A DNA stretch of 39,586 nucleotides from Pseudomonadota bacterium (GCA_023399465.1 JAEWPB010000050.1:1-39586), one strand, 5' to 3'; numbered from the stretch's first letter, positions 1 through 7,803 are shown. Program-made: numbers and translations. Notes: generated from the letters alone by a model not told the origin.

Positions 1-107
1 TGCGGATCGACGATCTCAAAACAGCGCTTCGCATCCTGGAGGCGTGTCCCGTTTTTGACATGGGAGATGCCCCGAACGGATGCGGCACCGAATGTCCATC
101 TTGTCAT
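1..107 (-). CDS. PP2C-family serine/threonine phosphatase, 5' end only (partial)
   Basis: The minus strand carries an ATG at 107 whose ATGA overlaps the TGA of the von Willebrand A gene. It stays open to the window edge, giving 35 codons. The peptide has the start typical of bacterial PP2C phosphatases of the TerY-P type: GAASVRGISHVKNGTRLQDA, in which the conserved Ser/His/Gly and the QDA near residue 25 precede the first metal-binding region. Such enzymes remove phosphate from Ser/Thr using Mn/Mg. The overlap with the upstream vWA gene indicates one operon and translational coupling. In the TerY-P triad (vWA protein, PP2C phosphatase, Ser/Thr kinase) a kinase gene would be expected next, outside the window. 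The catalytic core is not visible, so the call rests on the N-terminus and context. Confidence 0.72.
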   Translation of the reverse strand, partial: MTRWTFGAASVRGISHVKNGTRLQDAKRCFEIVDP

Positions 108-781
108 CCGGCAAAGGCCCATCCATCAGGAGCCGTGGGGTTGGTAAGGGGCACTTGCTCGCCTGGATTGGACCGAGAAACCGATCCAAGGGAGTTCGAG
201 AGCCACTGGAAGAACTCTTTGAATTGGAGGCCTTTCAGCTTAAGGGGTTGGCGGACGGAGATTTTGGCCAACGTCTCCATGTTCGCACCTTCTACCCCGA
301 TGGCGTAGAACATGAAGGCCTTGCTGTCTTCGCCCTTCCTGACCTCATCAGCAGCCCGCTGCCAGCTATCGGTCGGCGCGCCATCGGTTATGAGAAAGAC
401 CCAGGGCCGGTAAAAATTGATGCCGTTCTCCCTGTAGCGATCCTTGCGTTCACGGAGCATAGCGAGGCCGGTTTCGATGGCCTCTCCCATGGGAGTGTTG
501 CCTTGAGAGGTGAGCGTCGGCGGATAAAAGTTTTCCGCTCCGATGAAGTCCATTTCCACGTTCACCGGCCCGAACGTCACCATTGCGAATTCGACCCGTT
601 TTGCCGCGAGACTATCGCTCTGAATCTCTTCCTGCAGCGCCCGTAGACCTTCATTCAGTTCGTCAATTGGTCTGCCGCCCATCGAACCTGAAACGTCCAG
701 GATCAGGACGCATGGGCAGCGCGGTTGCGGGTTCGATTTCAGATCGGCATCGGCAAAAGGTTGTTGATCAAACTCGGACAT
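104..781 (-). CDS. TerY-like von Willebrand factor A domain protein
   Basis: The protein has 225 residues and is almost entirely one vWA domain. A MIDAS metal site is visible: DVSGS (Asp29, Ser31, Ser33), the Thr of QGNTPMGEA, and the Asp of LITDGAPTD. It lacks a signal peptide and membrane segments, so it is probably cytoplasmic. TerY/YegL-like proteins are known as partners of a PP2C phosphatase and a kinase in TerY-P triads linked to stress and tellurite-type resistance; that role is inferred here from the overlapping PP2C gene downstream. The start at 781 was chosen over 814 because AGGGGAG lies about 7 bases before it. The longer reading adds 11 residues without a better ribosome site. 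The gene is the first of its operon, divergent from the nuclease gene. Confidence 0.85.
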   Translation of the reverse strand: MSEFDQQPFADADLKSNPQPRCPCVLILDVSGSMGGRPIDELNEGLRALQEEIQSDSLAAKRVEFAMVTFGPVNVEMDFIGAENFYPPTLTSQGNTPMGEAIETGLAMLRERKDRYRENGINFYRPWVFLITDGAPTDSWQRAADEVRKGEDSKAFMFYAIGVEGANMETLAKISVRQPLKLKGLQFKEFFQWLSNSLGSVSRSNPGEQVPLTNPTAPDGWAFAG

Positions 782-949
782 TACAGGGCTCCCCTCAGAT
801 TCCATGGCGGCCATACAACCTCAAAACGAATTTTCAATCAATTGGATGTGCAAAAATACACAGATGGGTTGAGGTTGCACCGTGAAACGCAGAGATTATG
901 TTGCAAGTAGTCGTCAATTTTCACGCGGAATAGGCTCAATAGGAATGGA

Positions 950-1648
950 ATGAAGGAAGAAACCCGTTCTCAGCTGAGGCTCGTATGGTTGATGAAGGCG
1001 TTTTTGTTGTCTTGTTCTTTGGCGTCGGCTTCGGAAACGCTGCACTTGGTGGACGGAGATACCATAGACGTTGCCGGGGTGCGGTACCGTTTGCACGGCA
1101 TCGATGCACCTGAAGCCGGTCAAAAATGTAAAAATGCTCGCGGTGGAAACTGGCCCTGTGGGCAGGCAGCGATTGCCGCCTTGGAAGAACTTGTTGAGGG
1201 GCGGCAGGTGCATTGCGACGACAGAGGCTCTGATGACTATGGTCGGACAATAGCCGTCTGCTTTTCTGATGGAAAAGATATCAATCAAGAAATGGTGGTA
1301 GCCGGATTAGCCTGGGCATTCCGCAAGTATTCTGAGGATTACGTCGATGCCGAGGAACAGGCTCGCCAACTGAAAACGGGAATCTGGCAGGCACCGACGC
1401 AACCCGCCTGGGAATATCGATCAGAGAAATGGGCTATTGCGCAGCAGACTGCGCCCAATGGATGTCCCATCAAGGGCAACATCTCAAAGAACGGCAAAAT
1501 CTATCACGCACCTTGGTCACCGTGGTACTCAAAAACGAAGGTCAGCATTGCGCAGGGCGAACGATGGTTCTGTGACGAAGCAGAGGCCGTCACGGCAGGA
1601 TGGCGAGCGCCGTATTGGGGACGAGGCGTTGTCGGGCTGAAGAACTAA
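950..1648 (+). CDS. Secreted thermonuclease (SNase family) with C-terminal sunset-like domain
   Basis: The protein has 232 residues. Residues 1-28 look like a signal peptide (hydrophobic LVWLMKAFLLSCSLASA, cleavage near ASA-SE), so it acts in the periplasm or outside. The staphylococcal-nuclease fold follows: DGDT (34-38), RLHGIDAPE with Arg47 and Glu55, and DDYGR with Arg99. Arg47, Glu55 and Arg99 match the spacing of the catalytic Arg/Glu/Arg of SNase. Four or more Cys around 60-104 suggest disulfides. The tail (about 172-225) starts CPIKGNIS and contains GKIYH and ERWFC, a small domain often fused to such nucleases (sunset domain). A Ca-dependent nuclease is the likely activity. The start at 950 has AGGA upstream; 992 is an alternative start that keeps the signal peptide. 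Confidence 0.85.
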   Translation: MKEETRSQLRLVWLMKAFLLSCSLASASETLHLVDGDTIDVAGVRYRLHGIDAPEAGQKCKNARGGNWPCGQAAIAALEELVEGRQVHCDDRGSDDYGRTIAVCFSDGKDINQEMVVAGLAWAFRKYSEDYVDAEEQARQLKTGIWQAPTQPAWEYRSEKWAIAQQTAPNGCPIKGNISKNGKIYHAPWSPWYSKTKVSIAQGERWFCDEAEAVTAGWRAPYWGRGVVGLKN

Positions 1649-1682
1649 CCCGCAAAAGCAGTCGTCAGAGGGGGACGTTGAA

Positions 1683-2048
1683 ATGAAATCGCCACGCTGC
1701 GCAATCCATGGCCTGTTGATGTCGTTTGTTTGCGCATCGTCATTTCTAGCGTACGGCGCAAGCGGAGCTGTCGCATCGGACAACTTGACCCCAGTTGTCT
1801 GCAAGTTTGAACACTTGCCATTGATGTTGCTGATTTTCCGGTCCGGCATGGGTGGCAGTGACAACACTGTGCAGATCGGTCAACACGAACCGGTTCCATT
1901 GAGTGTCGGATCAAGCTTGATGACGGCGACGTTCCAAGGTCAGGAGTTTGTGTTCTCGCTGCGGATGCCAGCCAATGTATCGGTCAGTGGGCAGGGTTCT
2001 GATACGATGACCTACCATGGTGATTGCATCAGCAGTCCACCAAGGTAG
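1683..2048 (+). CDS. Small secreted hypothetical protein
   Basis: This 121-residue protein has an N-terminal signal-like segment (hydrophobic run at about 11-31, possible cleavage near AVA-SD). The mature part contains two cysteines, in VVCKFEH and GDCIS, that could form a disulfide across a beta-rich body. I do not recognise the family. It starts 34 bases after the nuclease stop, so it may be co-transcribed with it. Its last 45 codons overlap the open frame of the truncated primase on the other strand. The natural end of the hypothetical protein appears to be intact, which places the breakpoint of the mobile remnant at or just after its stop. Confidence 0.6.
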   Translation: MKSPRCAIHGLLMSFVCASSFLAYGASGAVASDNLTPVVCKFEHLPLMLLIFRSGMGGSDNTVQIGQHEPVPLSVGSSLMTATFQGQEFVFSLRMPANVSVSGQGSDTMTYHGDCISSPPR

Positions 2049-3530
2049 GTTATTCTCCCCCGGATGCTGCAAAATAAAAGACAGGCAGTCCAGAAGATGT
2101 TCGCAGGCAATCGCACCGTCATCTGGGTCGGAATACAGCAGGTCCAGGTGACGCCTAAAAACCGGCCACTGCCCTTGTGCGGGCTGAAGGGGTGAAGGCG
2201 TCCACAGGTTCAGAACAGGGATGCCATCACTTGTTTTGGTGAGACGGGCATCATTCCCGGGGAGGTATTGGGCAAGGCGGACGCGCTGAGCCTCGGGAGA
2301 CGCCATGAAAGCGGCATGCGCCTTTCCGTCAAAAAGGTAGCCAATTTCCGAATCGAGTGAATCGGGCAGAAGTTCTGTCGCCCGGCTCAAATGATCCAGA
2401 TCGTAATAGCGGACATTGGGCGTGGAGACGCGAACGAAACGGCGAAAGGCATCCGCCCTTTCAATGTCAGAAGGGAGACCGAAACCAAAGGTAATGGGCG
2501 AGCGGTCCTGATCCATCAATGGGCAGCCTGCACAATCCTCAGTGCCGCAGGTCGACTGGATGGTAGCGCATTTGTGCGGTGGCGAGCGGTGCGCCATGTA
2601 GGACGTAAACTCGGCTTCATTGAAACGGTCATCGCGAGCGGACAAGTCGCGGGCGATGGCTTCACCATCCTCGCAAGCGCCGGCAATGCTCAAAAAGTGG
2701 TGCCAGTCAGGTTCAGACAGATGCAGGCCATCCGTCATCCGGCCAACCCAAACAGCGACGACAGGACAGTTTTTTTTGATGGCATCGAAATCAGCGGCGT
2801 TACGGCGGTCGTTATGGTCAGCCGTATTCACCTTGTTGGTGACGATGGCAGCGTCGAGAGCAGCGGCACGCGGATGAGCCTTGGTAACCCACTCATCCAG
2901 ATCGGCGGCGCTGTAGCGGAGGTTTTCGTCGGCGCTGACAAGCAGCACAGGCGTTACGACGTTCCTCTTCCGGTTCCAAGTGCCGGGATACCGCAATACA
3001 CGTGCAAGGTCGGAGGTGTTGTCGAGCTTCCACCGCTTCTTCTCTCGAGCAAGCTCTATGATAGCCCGGTGAAAGCGGCGATGGGCGATCTGGGCTTGAG
3101 CCGCAGGCATAGGGGCATCCAGAAACCAATACGGATGCAAACCATTGCCGGAATGCACGAGAGCGCTTGGCGGAGGAAGGCCAATATCATCCATAAAGGC
3201 CTGAAGTTCATCAAAGCTCTGCGGAATTGCAGCTTCGGCATGGGCGTTGAGGTTGCTGGGGTTCAGGACGTCGAAATCAAAGATAAATGCCGACATATGG
3301 CCGATATAGCTACCGTCACCGCGTTTGCCGTCAGGGGGGCGCCTGTCCAGCGTGGCTACTGTGTAATAGACCTCGTGGCTCAAAGCCGCTTGTCGCATGA
3401 AAGCGTCGGCCTCAGCCAACTGCTCCATTGTATAAAAGCCAAGCGGCATAAACGCATTGCCAACCTTACGACTAATGGAAATCAGGCTATCCGCCGGGCT
3501 ATGCCGGTGAAGTATTTCAAGGAAGGTCAA
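1911..3530 (-). pseudogene. Truncated phage/plasmid-type primase (AEP-like), helicase half missing
   Basis: The open frame has 539 codons, but genuine primase sequence ends near 2055. Visible archaeo-eukaryotic primase motifs are the catalytic DFD in FIFDFDV (Asp85/Asp87), the SGNGLH motif (His132), and LDNTSDLARVLRYPGTWNRK with Asp170/Asp174. A Cys cluster (HKCATIQSTC, EDCAGC) and a D5-N-like linker ending LLDCLSFILQHPGEN follow. In intact relatives this point leads straight into a Walker A ATPase; here the frame instead runs antisense through the 3' end of the secreted hypothetical gene for about 45 codons. The start is TTG at 3530, overlapping the TGA of the AlpA-like gene, with GGGAG upstream. 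It is a replication gene of a former prophage or integrative element. Whether the remaining primase domain is still expressed is unknown. Confidence 0.8.
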
Positions 3531-3712
3531 TGGCGCGTCTCCCGGCCGCTCTCAAGAAGAGCCTCAATGTCTGAGACTTTCAGGAGGGTGCGCTTGCCGA
3601 CCTTGATGTAGGGAAGCTGTTTGGCCTTCATCAGGTTGTAAAGCGTGGAGCGGGAAAGCCCAGTTGCCTCGATGGCGTGGGCGACTGTATAAGTGATCGG
3701 AGTGACATTCAT
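3527..3712 (-). CDS. AlpA-like helix-turn-helix (excisionase/MerR-type) regulator
   Basis: This 61-residue protein is essentially one winged-helix DNA-binding domain. It reads through TVAHAIEATGLSRSTLYNLM, the recognition helix of the excisionase/AlpA family, then LPYIKVGKRTLLKVSDIEALLES, the wing. Proteins of this kind regulate integrase genes or act as recombination directionality factors in prophages and integrative elements. The ATG at 3712 is preceded by GAGGA about 9 bases upstream. Its stop overlaps the TTG start of the truncated primase, an arrangement common in small integrative elements. No integrase gene remains beside it. Confidence 0.85.
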   Translation of the reverse strand: MNVTPITYTVAHAIEATGLSRSTLYNLMKAKQLPYIKVGKRTLLKVSDIEALLESGRETRH

Positions 3713-4123
3713 GGAAATTGGTCCTCTGTGCTGAACGACAGCAGACAGATAGGGGTAAGACTAAATTCCTACAACCAAAATGAATGATGCAAAATGATCC
3801 TTAAAGCGTCAGTTGCACCTCTTGACTTCGTGTCAGCCATCCCCGTGCTATGCTATCAGTCCGATTTTCTGAAAATTGCCCAGAGTTTGTCTGGGCCTAT
3901 TAGAGCGGTATCGCTTAGGGATCTCAGGATAATCGTGGTACCCTTCGATTGGAATTTATCTCAGCCCTGTTGTATCAAGGTCTGTTGGATTCGAGGCCGC
4001 GCCAAGCGACAATCAATCGAAAGGTGTTCGGCCTCCTGATTGCAGCCCGCAAGAGCGGCAGCACATACAGAAGCGTGATTTGGGGGTATTATTGGGGGCA
4101 CACATCAGGATTGGAAAAAATAT
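3713..4123. other. Noncoding stretch of the mobile remnant
   Basis: These 411 bases are visibly AT-richer than their surroundings and hold no convincing gene on either strand. The AlpA-like gene reads away from it on the left. Near the right end, at about 4080-4103, two copies of a T-G-G-G-G-G unit (GGGGGTATTATTGGGGGCAC) sit close together. Similar G-runs occur next to attachment sites of P4-type integrases, but that link is from memory and is weak. I see no tRNA, terminator or clear promoter here. Confidence 0.4.
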
Positions 4124-4375
4124 TTGCCTGACATTACAGTAACTTGCCGATTTCATTCGGTTTCGGCACGGGCACCACCGAATTTTTCAGCCGTTGTTTT
4201 TATTGGTCTTTTTGGCGGTTTTGTCACGGCGTTGACCACGCCGAATGCCGATAAGTGGTGGAAGAAGCGAGTTCAGTCCATCGCATCCGCGTTGCGGGCT
4301 GCCGGCGTTCCGGATTGGCGTTTCAGGCTGCGGTGCAAGCCGCACTTTGGTATCTGGCGATACAGGGAGGAGTGA
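4124..4375 (+). CDS. Possible small membrane protein of the remnant (start uncertain)
   Basis: The frame is 83 codons from a TTG at 4124; the true start may be further in. A hydrophobic glycine-rich segment (VVFIGLFGGFVTALTT, about residues 24-39) is followed by a basic stretch (KWWKKR). It ends at 4375, two bases before the ATG of the broken helix-turn-helix gene, whose ribosome site lies inside its last codons. That tight spacing argues for a real cistron. No family was recognised and no ribosome site is visible at 4124, so it could also be a chance frame. Confidence 0.3.
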   Translation: MPDITVTCRFHSVSARAPPNFSAVVFIGLFGGFVTALTTPNADKWWKKRVQSIASALRAAGVPDWRFRLRCKPHFGIWRYREE

Positions 4376-4377
4376 GC

Positions 4378-4455
4378 ATGAGCGCACAAGCCTCACCGGA
4401 CATCCTTAGAGGCCACAAGTCTATTGCACGTTTCCTCGGTCTGTCACCGCGGCAA
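4378..4455 (+). pseudogene. Truncated helix-turn-helix gene at the right edge of the remnant
   Basis: An ATG at 4378 with a strong GGGAGG site 7 bases upstream starts a peptide that includes ILRGHKSIARFLGLSPRQ, the first helices of a small DNA-binding domain typical of phage/plasmid genes. After about 26 codons the frame continues antisense through the neighbouring conserved gene (stop at 4584), and the second half of the helix-turn-helix is absent. The break near 4450 coincides with the stop codon of that neighbour. The gene has therefore lost its 3' end, mirroring the primase at the other boundary. Confidence 0.6.
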
Positions 4456-4764
4456 AGCGTCGATCAGCCGGTGCACTTTCTCCGTCGCGTAAACGATGTC
4501 CTCGCGAGGCAGATGCACGGTGATTTCAATTTCCTTCCATCGACCGCCATGGTCCTTGGCATGCCTTACGGCAGCTTCCAGTGAACGAAATTCCACCGCT
4601 GGCGTGCCAGGGATCCAGAACTGGACGGAACAGTCCGCCTCCGCATAATCCGCAAACACCTTGACCGGGTCTAATGCCATGCCGTCCTCATTGAAGCGGT
4701 CCGCATGATTGCGTCCAACGAGCGCTTCGAATGCCTCTGTAGCATAGGCGGTGGGGATTGGCAC
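4444..4764 (-). CDS. Conserved hypothetical protein
   Basis: This is a 106-residue soluble protein without signal peptide or membrane segments. Its central part (VKVFADYAEADCSVQFWIPGTPAVEFRSLEAAVRHA) looks like a compact alpha/beta domain of a kind I associate with small uncharacterised rhizobial proteins, but I cannot name the family. The frame opens with GTG at 4764 without a clear ribosome site. An ATG at 4680 has GAGG 5-6 bases before it and would give 78 residues covering the same core. The last codons and stop fall at the edge of the mobile remnant, so the original C-terminus may have been altered. The next upstream feature on this strand is a terminator. Confidence 0.6.
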   Translation of the reverse strand: MPIPTAYATEAFEALVGRNHADRFNEDGMALDPVKVFADYAEADCSVQFWIPGTPAVEFRSLEAAVRHAKDHGGRWKEIEITVHLPREDIVYATEKVHRLIDALPR

Positions 4765-4782
4765 GGCTGAACCGGCCGGCGC

Positions 4783-4812
4783 AAAAAGAAACCCGCCTCT
4801 GCAGGAAGCGGG
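4783..4812 (-). terminator. Rho-independent terminator (minus strand)
   Basis: Read on the minus strand, CCCGCTTC and GAGGCGGG form an 8-pair stem (with one G-T pair) around a 5-base loop, followed by TTTCTTTTT. No recognised gene ends directly before it on this strand. It may back up the EF-hand gene or end a small transcript. Confidence 0.7.
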
Positions 4813-4929
4813 CCAGTCCAGTGCTGGGAGTTTTTGCGGGCTGGGTTGGGCATGGCCTTGTCCCGCAGAGCTCTGATTGCGTGATTAGACTAAAGTCGCA
4901 AGGCCGGTTGGGGCCGATCCGGTACGGCA

Positions 4930-4962
4930 GGCAAAAGAAACCCGTCTCAGCAGGTGGGGATT
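4930..4962 (-). terminator. Weak terminator after the EF-hand gene
   Basis: The minus strand reads CCCACCTGCTGAGACGGG followed by TTTCTTTT, 20-50 bases past the EF-hand stop. The stem is poor. It shares the block CCTGC-GAG-CGGGTTTCTTTT with the stronger terminator at 4783-4812, so the two are diverged copies or convergent structures. Confidence 0.4.
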
Positions 4963-4982
4963 GGGGCGCAGAAGCCCGGTAG

Positions 4983-5342
4983 TCAGTCATTTACAAAGGC
5001 TTGTATCTCCTCGACAGTAACCTTGCCGTCCTTGTTGGCGTCGATTTTGTCGAAGATCCGTTTATGGACTGCCGTGACTTCCTCAAACGAGAGTGCGCCA
5101 TCGCCATCGGTATCGGCGATCGCGAAGATGATTTTCATCATCTGACCTCGTCCCGGCCCCATGCCGCCCCTCATCATATCCGGATGCATCCTCCCCATCT
5201 TCCAGCCAGGCATCATCTCTGATTGGTCGGGCTGGGTTTCTTGTTTTGGGGTGTTGCCATCCGTCTGGGCGAGCGCAGTGGTTGCAACGAAGGAGGCTAA
5301 GGTGACTGCACTGGCCATGCATGCGAATTTCGCCGACATCAT
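4983..5342 (-). CDS. Periplasmic EF-hand protein with Met-rich linker
   Basis: The protein has 119 residues. A signal peptide (residues 1-26, ending TTALA-Q) directs it to the periplasm. The C-terminal half holds two EF-hand loops, DTDGDGALSFEE (Asp77 to Glu88) and DANKDGKVTVEE (Asp101 to Glu112), with all usual Ca ligands, so calcium binding is likely. Between them and the signal lies a flexible stretch, residues 43-69, with nine Met plus Gly, Pro and one His, resembling Met-rich copper-binding segments; metal binding there is inference. The start at 5342 has AGGAG about 8 bases upstream; the longer frame to 5375 lacks one. The gene is followed by a weak terminator. Confidence 0.85.
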   Translation of the reverse strand: MMSAKFACMASAVTLASFVATTALAQTDGNTPKQETQPDQSEMMPGWKMGRMHPDMMRGGMGPGRGQMMKIIFAIADTDGDGALSFEEVTAVHKRIFDKIDANKDGKVTVEEIQAFVND

Positions 5343-5578
5343 CTGTCTTCTCCTCTTGGGATCCTGGAAGAACACGGCACTCTTTAACGCTGCAGCACTG
5401 GCCGATGATTGACCAGGAAGATGGCTCTATTGTGCCTGGTGCTGCTGGCTACGCAGTGAGCGAGAACCCACTTGGCCGCCCATCTTCCACCAACCCAATT
5501 TGGAAGCGTTCCACGGCCGGAGAACGTCATCGGCCTGTCGCTCAGGCCGATCGTAGTACTCACTGGCGTCGAAGGCCT

Positions 5579-6793
5579 TTAGCATGGGCGGTTCATCGGG
5601 TATTGCGGGCTCCTTCCGAGCAGCGCGACAATCAGCACCAGAACTGCGATGGCGAGAACGGCCATCGCGGCGCAGAACAGGCTGACTGCCATCGGCATGC
5701 CCCATGTATCGGCGATCCAGCCCATCAGCAGCAGGGGGAAGATGGCGCCGGAATAGCCGATGGCCCAGTAGGTCGAGGTGAGTGCCCCGCGGTTGTCGGG
5801 ACGCGAGACACCGTAAAGCACGGTGGAGCTCGCAAGCAGGCCGAGCCCATGGGCGACGGCCACGAAGAAGCCGCCGAGAAGAAACAGCCACAGCGATCCG
5901 AGCGTCATGTTTGCCAGCAGGCAGAGATTGCCTGCGGCAATCAGCGCCAGTGCGATCAGTGCCGAACGGCGGGGAGGGGCGTGCCGCGAGCGGACCTGGA
6001 CGATGACCGATATGACCAGGATGGCGCCGATCGTGCCGCCGCTGACCATCGGGCCTTCCAGCCCGGTAAAATCGCGGATCATCATCGGCGCCATCGATGC
6101 ATAAAGCCCGAATACGCCGAAGACGATGAACGGCAGGCAGCAGGCGAGGCCGAAGCGCAGCGAATCTTCCGGGGCTGCCCAGCTCAGTCGCGGCAACAGG
6201 TCGCGCAGCGTCAGGCGGCCGTCCGCTGCCTGTCTGGGCAGCAGAAAGATGAAGACCACGAAACAGCCGATCAGAAGGATCAGGCTGGGGATGTGCGCCG
6301 TGACAAGCGGTTCCGGAGCCCATTGGCCTGCCGCGCCGCCGACCAGCGGTCCAAGGCCGAAACCCGCGGCGATGAACAGGCTGATCATCATGGTGAGCGC
6401 CGAGCGATTTCGCTCCGGCGTCAGCGCCACGAGGGCAACGGTGCCGGCGGTGGTGGTGAGGCTTGCCGCTATGCCCACCAGAAAGCGGGCGAAGCTGAAG
6501 AGGTAGAAGCCCCGCGACAGCATCGAGAGGCAGGTCCCGACGAGGCAGAGACAAAGCGCTGCCGCTATGACCTTGCGGTATCCCCACCGGTCCGCCAGCC
6601 GTCCGAAGACGAGGAGCGAGAGCAGCGCACCGAGCATGTAGATGACGTAGACCTGTGTGACTTCGCCCGGGGTCAGATGCCAGGCCTCGCGATAAAGCGG
6701 ATAGAGCGGGCTGACGAGCGCAGTGCCCATCAGCGTCACGATCATGATCGCGCCGATCCAGTAGTGCGGGTGGGCCGTTTCGCTAGGTTTCAT
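5579..6793 (-). CDS. MFS transporter
   Basis: The protein has 404 residues with about 12 hydrophobic segments, the usual length for a major facilitator in the inner membrane. The conserved loop between helices 2 and 3 is present as GRLADRWGYRK (near residue 63), and the symmetric loop in the second half is weaker. The protein probably exports a small molecule by proton antiport, but the substrate cannot be read from the sequence. The ATG at 6793 has GGAATGAC just upstream. It lies downstream of the EamA-type transporter on the same strand with about 110 bases between them, so they may share a transcript. Confidence 0.88.
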   Translation of the reverse strand: MKPSETAHPHYWIGAIMIVTLMGTALVSPLYPLYREAWHLTPGEVTQVYVIYMLGALLSLLVFGRLADRWGYRKVIAAALCLCLVGTCLSMLSRGFYLFSFARFLVGIAASLTTTAGTVALVALTPERNRSALTMMISLFIAAGFGLGPLVGGAAGQWAPEPLVTAHIPSLILLIGCFVVFIFLLPRQAADGRLTLRDLLPRLSWAAPEDSLRFGLACCLPFIVFGVFGLYASMAPMMIRDFTGLEGPMVSGGTIGAILVISVIVQVRSRHAPPRRSALIALALIAAGNLCLLANMTLGSLWLFLLGGFFVAVAHGLGLLASSTVLYGVSRPDNRGALTSTYWAIGYSGAIFPLLLMGWIADTWGMPMAVSLFCAAMAVLAIAVLVLIVALLGRSPQYPMNRPC

Positions 6794-6906
6794 GTCATTC
6801 CAGCAATTTGCGAGAAATCAGATCGGCTCGTCACTTCGGGAGGGGCGGGGATCGCGAAATCTTCAGGGTTCAAGACGAATCGGTTCCATGGGCAAGCTCG
6901 GATATG

Positions 6907-7803
6907 TCAGGCCGCGATCAGCGCTGTTCCGGCGACGGCGATGGTCGCGCCGATCCATGCAGGAAGCGGCGGCGGCCGCCTGGTTCGCACCCAGATCATC
7001 GGCAGGATCGCCACCGGCGTCAGCGACGACAGCGTCGAGACGATCCCGACATTGCCGTAGGCAAGTGCGGCCATCAGCAGCGACATTCCGAAGCCGACGC
7101 CGATCACGGCGCTTGCGACCCCGATCGCGAACGGCTTCCAGGCGAAAGCGTAGGGCTTGCGAAACATCCTGAAGGGCAGGAAGGCGACGGCGATGTAGAA
7201 AACCGAGGCGATGCCGGCGCGGATCGCCATGGCGGCGAACGGATCGACGCCCGAGGCCATGGCCGGCCGGGCGCAAAGGCTGCCGAGCGCCTGGCCGAGT
7301 GCTGCGAGCAATCCGCAGATGAGGCCCTTGCGAAGCAGGGTTCGGCCGGGGGTGCCGGCAGAAGCGCCTTCGCTGTCGCGTGTTTCGCCGAAGACGATCG
7401 CAAGCAGGATGCCGCCGAGCACGAGGACGATGCCGGCCGACTGCTGCAGGTTCACGGTTTCGCCGAGCACGGCAAAGCCGAAAAACAGGGCGAACGGCGA
7501 GGTCAGGGAAAACATCACGGCGGTGTTTCGCGCGCCGCTGAGGAAGATTGCGGCGAAGTAGAACGAACTCGCGAAGATGATGCCGAAGAAGCTGGAGGCG
7601 AAAAGATAGCCGAACTGCCAGGCCGCGACGGATTGCCAGCCGTCGGTTGCGAGCGCCACGGCTCCCGTCAATGCCGCCGCCGTCGTCATCTGCCAGCGGC
7701 CGAGCCGGAAGACATCTACCTGCCCTCGCAGTTCGCCAATGAGGAGCCCGCTCAGGGCAATGCAGATTGCGGCGGATATTGCGAGTATTTCAGCGATGTA
7801 CAT
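6907..7803 (-). CDS. EamA/DMT-family transporter
   Basis: The protein has 298 residues with about ten hydrophobic segments in two repeated halves, the drug/metabolite transporter pattern. Each half ends with an EamA signature: GETVNLQQSAGIVLVLGGILL in the first half and VGIVSTLSSLTPVAILPMIW near the end. It is an inner-membrane exporter or permease of unknown substrate. The longer open frame to 7980 is rejected because its first 59 residues are basic and low-complexity; the ATG at 7803 begins a proper membrane helix and has GGAAG upstream. It is divergent from the acyl-CoA synthetase gene across about 220 bases that must hold both promoters. Confidence 0.87.
   Translation of the reverse strand: MYIAEILAISAAICIALSGLLIGELRGQVDVFRLGRWQMTTAAALTGAVALATDGWQSVAAWQFGYLFASSFFGIIFASSFYFAAIFLSGARNTAVMFSLTSPFALFFGFAVLGETVNLQQSAGIVLVLGGILLAIVFGETRDSEGASAGTPGRTLLRKGLICGLLAALGQALGSLCARPAMASGVDPFAAMAIRAGIASVFYIAVAFLPFRMFRKPYAFAWKPFAIGVASAVIGVGFGMSLLMAALAYGNVGIVSTLSSLTPVAILPMIWVRTRRPPPLPAWIGATIAVAGTALIAA

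Noticed and set aside
4812..4930. tRNA or 4.5S RNA between the twin terminators
   Set aside because: No tRNA arms or CCA-type end and no GGAAGGAAGCA-like SRP core were found.
5427..5582. Small minus-strand frame (52 codons, MLKAFDASEYYDRPERQA start) just after the MFS stop
   Set aside because: It overlaps the MFS stop and has no ribosome site or recognisable family; kept out as unsupported although its Trp-rich composition is odd.
5321..7060. Very long plus-strand frame of 579 codons
   Set aside because: It is antisense to the MFS gene and its composition (Arg, Asp, Gln, Ala-rich, no hydrophobic core) is that of a GC-rich shadow frame.
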